Below are positions 60,452 through 64,000 of a stretch of 64,000 nt of DNA, one piece after another. Under the pieces are notes generated by a model that did no database searches, was not told the DNA's origin, and worked only from the letters and a program-made list of their open reading frames with translations. Source of the stretch: JAXGQD01 sp040766665 (GTDB lineage: Bacteria; Bacillota; Clostridia; Saccharofermentanales; Fastidiosipilaceae); NCBI GenBank assembly GCA_040766665.1, contig JAXGQD010000004.1, forward strand, positions 1 through 64,000, written 5' to 3'. The first letter of the stretch is position 1, and each line of letters begins with the position of its first letter. The translations under genes were made by a program, and so were the position numbers.

Positions 60452-61926
60452 ACAAAAGAGCTGGAGTACAAAAATTCTGTGTCCGGAAAAGGCACGATCA
60501 GATACCGGACTACATGCACTCGCGCCTAGCAGAACGGATGGGCTTCGCTCAGCTTGTTTTTGCCGTTATCATGGCCGGTCTGCTCTTGAGCAATCTGATT
60601 GTTTTGGCAGGCGGAAAAAACATGCTACTGCAAAGCCAGGTAGCGGTAAAGCTGGAACAAGAAGCGGAGCGTTTGCTCTCGCTCTTTGATGCGGACTTAT
60701 ATAAGCAGTATGGCCTCTGGGGCATGCCAGAAAATGTCAGTGGCTTTTATCGGGAAGCTCAGGAAGTCAAAGTGAGCTATCGCGAAACGGAGGGCGTTGA
60801 GGCATATACCGTCAAACTGGAAGAGCCGCTTTTTAAGCCTTTGACACTGGAGACCCAGATTCATGCTTTCATGAAAAAGCGTTACCCCCTCGTTTTGGCC
60901 GAGCAGAGTCTGGAGCTTTTACAGCAAATGCAAGCGACAACTGCAGGAGGAGAGTTGCAAGAACTGAAACAGGTCCTGGAAAAGGATCGAGATCAGGCAA
61001 AGGTCGCTGAATTTAGTAGCTATTTGGAGGCGGTGCGTGAAAAGGGGCTTGAAGAAGATGCTTCTCAAGAGACATTGACCGCTCAGGTTTTACAGGGCTT
61101 AAAGGAGGCCGCTCAAGAGGGCTTGGCCGCAGAAATCCGTTTAGCAGAAGGGGAGACCGTGGATCGCATTGACGCACCCAGTTTACTCAACCTTATCACT
61201 TCAGCTCAAAATTTGCTGAACTATGAAACTGGCAGTAACTATGAACGGCTTACACTAAATGAATATGCCTTACGCATGTTTCCTGCACAAATTCATCAAA
61301 AGCAACTCAGTCGGGATTATCCAGTTTCAGAGAGCCTGAGGGCTATACCCTTACAGCGCAGCTCCAATAAATATGATAGCTTGGAATACCTATTGACAGG
61401 TTTAGAACGCGAGAAAGCGGAAGAGCGGGTGAGTGATTATCTCTTCCTGCTGCGCTTTCTGAGCCGAGTCAGCGGCATACTTGCCAATCAAGAAAAGATG
61501 AGCCTCTATCGTAATACTGCCGCTATTCTTTCATTGGCTGTGGGCGTGGCGAGTGGCGGAAAAGTCAGTTTGCCTCCCGAGACTTTGACCTACAGTATTG
61601 TCAGCATCGTCGGGCTGAAAGAAGCGGCAGACGATCGGGCGGCCCTCCTTAAAGGTGAATCGGTTGAGCTCTTGCCCTATCAGAAAAAATGGCGTCTACC
61701 TGTTAATTACCACGACTACTTGCGTCTAATGTTGCTGGCCGTGCCTCGCGAAAACTTGCTCGAACGTCTCTGTCAAAGCTTTTCAGAGATTTATCCTAGT
61801 GCGCACTATACTGGCTTGATTTTAAGTTTGAACTGGCAGAGTCCGTATTTTGCCACGATGCAAGAAAAATTCAGTTTAGAAAGGAGGTATGCCGTTTATG
61901 AGGAAGTACACCTGCGAAGTGACTGA
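60448..61926 (+). CDS. DUF5702-like membrane-anchored protein
   Basis: A 492-residue protein: a basic N-terminus, one membrane helix at about residues 30-52 (LVFAVIMAGLLLSNLIVLAG), then a long, largely helical outside domain beginning LFDADLYKQYGLWGM, which resembles DUF5702 proteins of Tad-pilus loci in Clostridia. I see no catalytic motif. Coupled by 4-base overlap to the TadE-like gene upstream, and overlapping the next one by 29 bases. Confidence 0.65.
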   Translation: MNKRAGVQKFCVRKRHDQIPDYMHSRLAERMGFAQLVFAVIMAGLLLSNLIVLAGGKNMLLQSQVAVKLEQEAERLLSLFDADLYKQYGLWGMPENVSGFYREAQEVKVSYRETEGVEAYTVKLEEPLFKPLTLETQIHAFMKKRYPLVLAEQSLELLQQMQATTAGGELQELKQVLEKDRDQAKVAEFSSYLEAVREKGLEEDASQETLTAQVLQGLKEAAQEGLAAEIRLAEGETVDRIDAPSLLNLITSAQNLLNYETGSNYERLTLNEYALRMFPAQIHQKQLSRDYPVSESLRAIPLQRSSNKYDSLEYLLTGLEREKAEERVSDYLFLLRFLSRVSGILANQEKMSLYRNTAAILSLAVGVASGGKVSLPPETLTYSIVSIVGLKEAADDRAALLKGESVELLPYQKKWRLPVNYHDYLRLMLLAVPRENLLERLCQSFSEIYPSAHYTGLILSLNWQSPYFATMQEKFSLERRYAVYEEVHLRSD

Positions 61927-62854
61927 AATGGCCTCCATTTCTTTGGAAGCAGCACTTGCTCTACCAATTTTGCTACTGATTTTCTTACAACTGGGTATGA
62001 GTATGTATGCAATTGCCGCGGAACGGGCGATTTTTACTGCACTCTATAATGTTAGCAAAGAAGGAAATCTCTTACTCGCCACCGAGGAGCATGCGAGGAG
62101 TATTTATCTAAATGAAGCAGGAAAAGTAGTCGAAGCTGAACGAAGCAGTGAAGAGCGGAACAATGAGTCAGCCTTTTCCGCTTTGTTGAAAGATAGCCTG
62201 CTCACACGCATCGGCAGCTATTTTTTCGAAGAACGTTTAAATATCTGGTTTAATGAAACAAAGTACGAAAAACTGGCCGTGCCGCTTCTACGTAAGGCAA
62301 AATTTTTTATGCAACGCCCGCAAAAGAGCCAATTAGGCAGGCTGCATCTATATTATGAAATTCCCGGTATATGGCAGAATCTGGAGCGCCGGCAAAGCGT
62401 CCTGCTCAATAACTGGAGTGGTTTTAGAGCTGCAACAAGCGAAAAAGATGAGTTGGAGGAGGAGAGCTTACCGGATGATATCTGGTCATGGGACAACTTC
62501 AGCAGGGGCCAAGCTTTTGCCGCGAAATATGGTGCTAATCTGAGTCGTTTTCATCCCGTGGTGGCCAAAGCAGAAGCGGGGCAAGTCACTATGATCAAAA
62601 GTATTAATCTAACGGCAAACACGTATTTGTACGAGACGGCTCTGGTTAGTGAAGTAAAACAATGGCTTGATAATTTAACAGCTTTTGAAGGGACTGCGGA
62701 GACCGGCGAGGTCATCAATAAGAAACTCTTGGTAATCGTTCCTGAGGATAGCCCACTCGCAGCGTTGGAGATACTGGCAAAACAAGCGCCGAACGCTGCA
62801 CAATCAGGCATAGAACTACAGATTGTCAGTGACCAATATGCACTTGCTAGATGA
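61898..62854 (+). CDS. TadE-like pseudopilin protein, large
   Basis: A 318-residue protein. Its head MASISLEAALALPILLLIFL matches the TadE type (hydrophobic helix after a short charged leader, with Glu near the start). The remainder is a soluble outside domain without known motif, rich in Glu and aromatic residues. AGGAGG at 61882-61887 is well spaced for the ATG at 61898 and too close for the one at 61889. It closes a three-gene cluster. Confidence 0.65.
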   Translation: MRKYTCEVTEMASISLEAALALPILLLIFLQLGMSMYAIAAERAIFTALYNVSKEGNLLLATEEHARSIYLNEAGKVVEAERSSEERNNESAFSALLKDSLLTRIGSYFFEERLNIWFNETKYEKLAVPLLRKAKFFMQRPQKSQLGRLHLYYEIPGIWQNLERRQSVLLNNWSGFRAATSEKDELEEESLPDDIWSWDNFSRGQAFAAKYGANLSRFHPVVAKAEAGQVTMIKSINLTANTYLYETALVSEVKQWLDNLTAFEGTAETGEVINKKLLVIVPEDSPLAALEILAKQAPNAAQSGIELQIVSDQYALAR

Positions 62855-62985
62855 AAAGTCTGATTCTATGAGCTAGTGTTCTGAAAAGCCTCCAGTCGTG
62901 CTGTTTTGTTGTTAAATCAGCCTGTTTGGGTTAATATGACAAAGGTAATTTGCTGCTCAAGCCATTGTGTTAACGGAGGCCGCTC

Positions 62986-63285
62986 ATGCAATCAGATCGC
63001 TGGGACAAGGACGTCACGGAACTTTATCGCGCGATATGTGCGTTGGAGTCGACAGAAGAGTGTCGCTCATTTTTCACGGATCTTTGCACGGTGGCAGAAC
63101 TGCAATCGTTAGCTCAACGTTTCGCTGTGGCTAAGTTGTTGAAAGAAAAGCTGACCTACGCGGATATCGGGAAACAGACCGGTGCGTCGGCAGCGACCAT
63201 CAGCCGCGTCAATCGCGCGCTATTGTATGGGGAGCACGGTTACACGACTATACTTAAACGCTTGGAAGAGCAGGAAGAGTCATAA
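62986..63285 (+). CDS. yerC: YerC/YecD family TrpR-related DNA-binding protein
   Basis: A 99-residue regulator with the TrpR-superfamily helix-turn-helix: AELQSLAQRFAVAKLLKEKL then YADIGKQTGASAATISRVNRAL. In Firmicutes YerC proteins are uncharacterised or linked to trp and cell-envelope genes. ACGGAGG precedes the ATG. The 131-base spacer upstream (62855-62985) shows nothing else. secA follows after 7 bases. Confidence 0.9.
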   Translation: MQSDRWDKDVTELYRAICALESTEECRSFFTDLCTVAELQSLAQRFAVAKLLKEKLTYADIGKQTGASAATISRVNRALLYGEHGYTTILKRLEEQEES

Positions 63286-63292
63286 GAAACAA

Positions 63293-64000
63293 ATGGGAAT
63301 AATCAATAAAATTTTCGGAACGCACAGTGAGCGTGAAATAAAAAAAATCATGCCTTTGGTCGAGAAGACCTTAAGCTATGAGACGGCCTACGGAATGCTG
63401 GAGGAACACGCACTCAAAGCGAAGACCGCTGAATTTAAAGAACGATATCAAAACGGAGAAAGCCTGGATGACTTATTGCCCGAGGCATTTGCTGTCTGTC
63501 GTGAAGCCGCCTGGCGTGTCTTAGGCATGAAACATTATCAAGTGCAAATCATCGGCGGTATCGTCCTGCATCAAGGCAGAATCGCTGAAATGCGCACTGG
63601 TGAAGGTAAGACACTGGCTGCGACATTGCCGGTTTATTTGAACGCCCTGACTGGTGAAGGCGTGCATGTGGTTACGGTCAACGACTACCTCGCCAAGCGT
63701 GACTCGGAGTGGATGGGTAAAATATACCGTTATCTAGGCTTATCGGTAGGCTTGATTGTCCACGGTATCAGCAAAGCGGAACGCCGCAGTTCCTATATCG
63801 CAGATGTTACATACGGGACCAATAATGAATTCGGTTTCGACTATTTACGTGACAACATGGTGACCTATAAAGAAGAAATGGTGCAGCGTGGCCATGTTTT
63901 TGCCATTGTGGACGAGGTTGACAGCATCCTGATTGACGAAGCCCGCACACCCTTGATTATTTCAGGCCAAGGCGACGAATCTACGGACATGTATCAACAG
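63293..64000 (+). CDS. secA: Preprotein translocase ATPase SecA, N-terminal part (runs off window)
   Basis: The first 236 codons: MGIINKIFGTHSEREIKKI, the Walker A loop MRTGEGKTLAATLP, VNDYLAKRDSEWMG, TYGTNNEFGFDYLRDNM, and the DEAD-type box VDEVDSILIDEARTPLIISG. SecA drives secreted proteins through SecYEG at the inner face of the membrane. The ribosome site is weak and lies within the end of yerC, suggesting coupling. Confidence 0.96.
   Translation, partial: MGIINKIFGTHSEREIKKIMPLVEKTLSYETAYGMLEEHALKAKTAEFKERYQNGESLDDLLPEAFAVCREAAWRVLGMKHYQVQIIGGIVLHQGRIAEMRTGEGKTLAATLPVYLNALTGEGVHVVTVNDYLAKRDSEWMGKIYRYLGLSVGLIVHGISKAERRSSYIADVTYGTNNEFGFDYLRDNMVTYKEEMVQRGHVFAIVDEVDSILIDEARTPLIISGQGDESTDMYQQ

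Noticed and set aside
1..64000. tRNA or rRNA genes
   Set aside because: I looked for the T-loop GGTTCGA pattern with matching stems on both strands and found no cloverleaf, and no rRNA-like stretch.

Overview
The window looks like a piece of the chromosome of a strictly anaerobic, fermentative Gram-positive bacterium of the class Clostridia. The evidence is an electron-bifurcating [FeFe]-hydrogenase (HydABC), an NfnAB transhydrogenase, rubredoxin with a flavodiiron-like protein, type III glutamine synthetase, two T-box leaders, strong Shine-Dalgarno sites and Ala/Thr-rich lipoprotein linkers. The species cannot be fixed from the sequence alone; I see no tRNA, rRNA, CRISPR array, prophage or intact transposase.

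Layout. 1-8.1 kb (mostly minus strand): a maltodextrin uptake operon (malE-malF-malG, then the start of an alpha-amylase lipoprotein) behind a promoter with a LacI-type operator, a frameshifted Gfo/Idh/MocA dehydrogenase, a repeat-filled spacer, and L-fucose isomerase. 8.2-11.3 kb (plus): AraC-type regulator, eukaryotic-type hexokinase and a CoA-acyltransferase-fold protein. 11.7-15.1 kb: a housekeeping run (small ORF, mazG, rqcP, a barrel-type protein, divIC-like, trxA). 15.2-20.3 kb: a nitrogen cluster, PII-like / DUF1538 membrane protein / tandem PII-like / glutamine synthetase III. 20.3-25.9 kb: lrgAB, cca, nfnAB (minus), uppP. 26.2-30.6 kb: ECF sigma with membrane anti-sigma-like protein, then a Met-type T-box and metNIQ. 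30.9-38.1 kb: hydABC (minus), a DUF3048 lipoprotein, rubredoxin and a flavodiiron-like protein. 38.2-50 kb: murC, mgtE, an LCP protein, a PP2C phosphatase, two tandem PRPP synthetases, engB and comEC. 50-64 kb: holA, icd, a SEC-C protein, asnS, radC, an MgsA-like protein, dtd, a Phe-type T-box with pheST, three TadE/DUF5702-type pseudopilin genes, yerC and the start of secA.

How it works together. Maltodextrin and fucose are taken up and enter glycolysis through hexokinase and isomerase. Reducing power is balanced by Nfn and HydABC, which exchange electrons between ferredoxin, NAD(P)H and H2. Nitrogen assimilation runs through GSIII next to a putative PII-gated membrane protein. Amino-acid supply is sensed by T-boxes for methionine uptake and phenylalanyl-tRNA charging.

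Two window-wide observations stand out. The word TGGCAAAAG / CTTTTGCCA is greatly over-represented on both strands, in coding and non-coding DNA alike. And eight single-base frameshifts fall in or beside short homopolymers, several in genes that should be essential (pheT, engB, a PRPP synthetase), which points to base-calling errors in this assembly rather than real gene decay.
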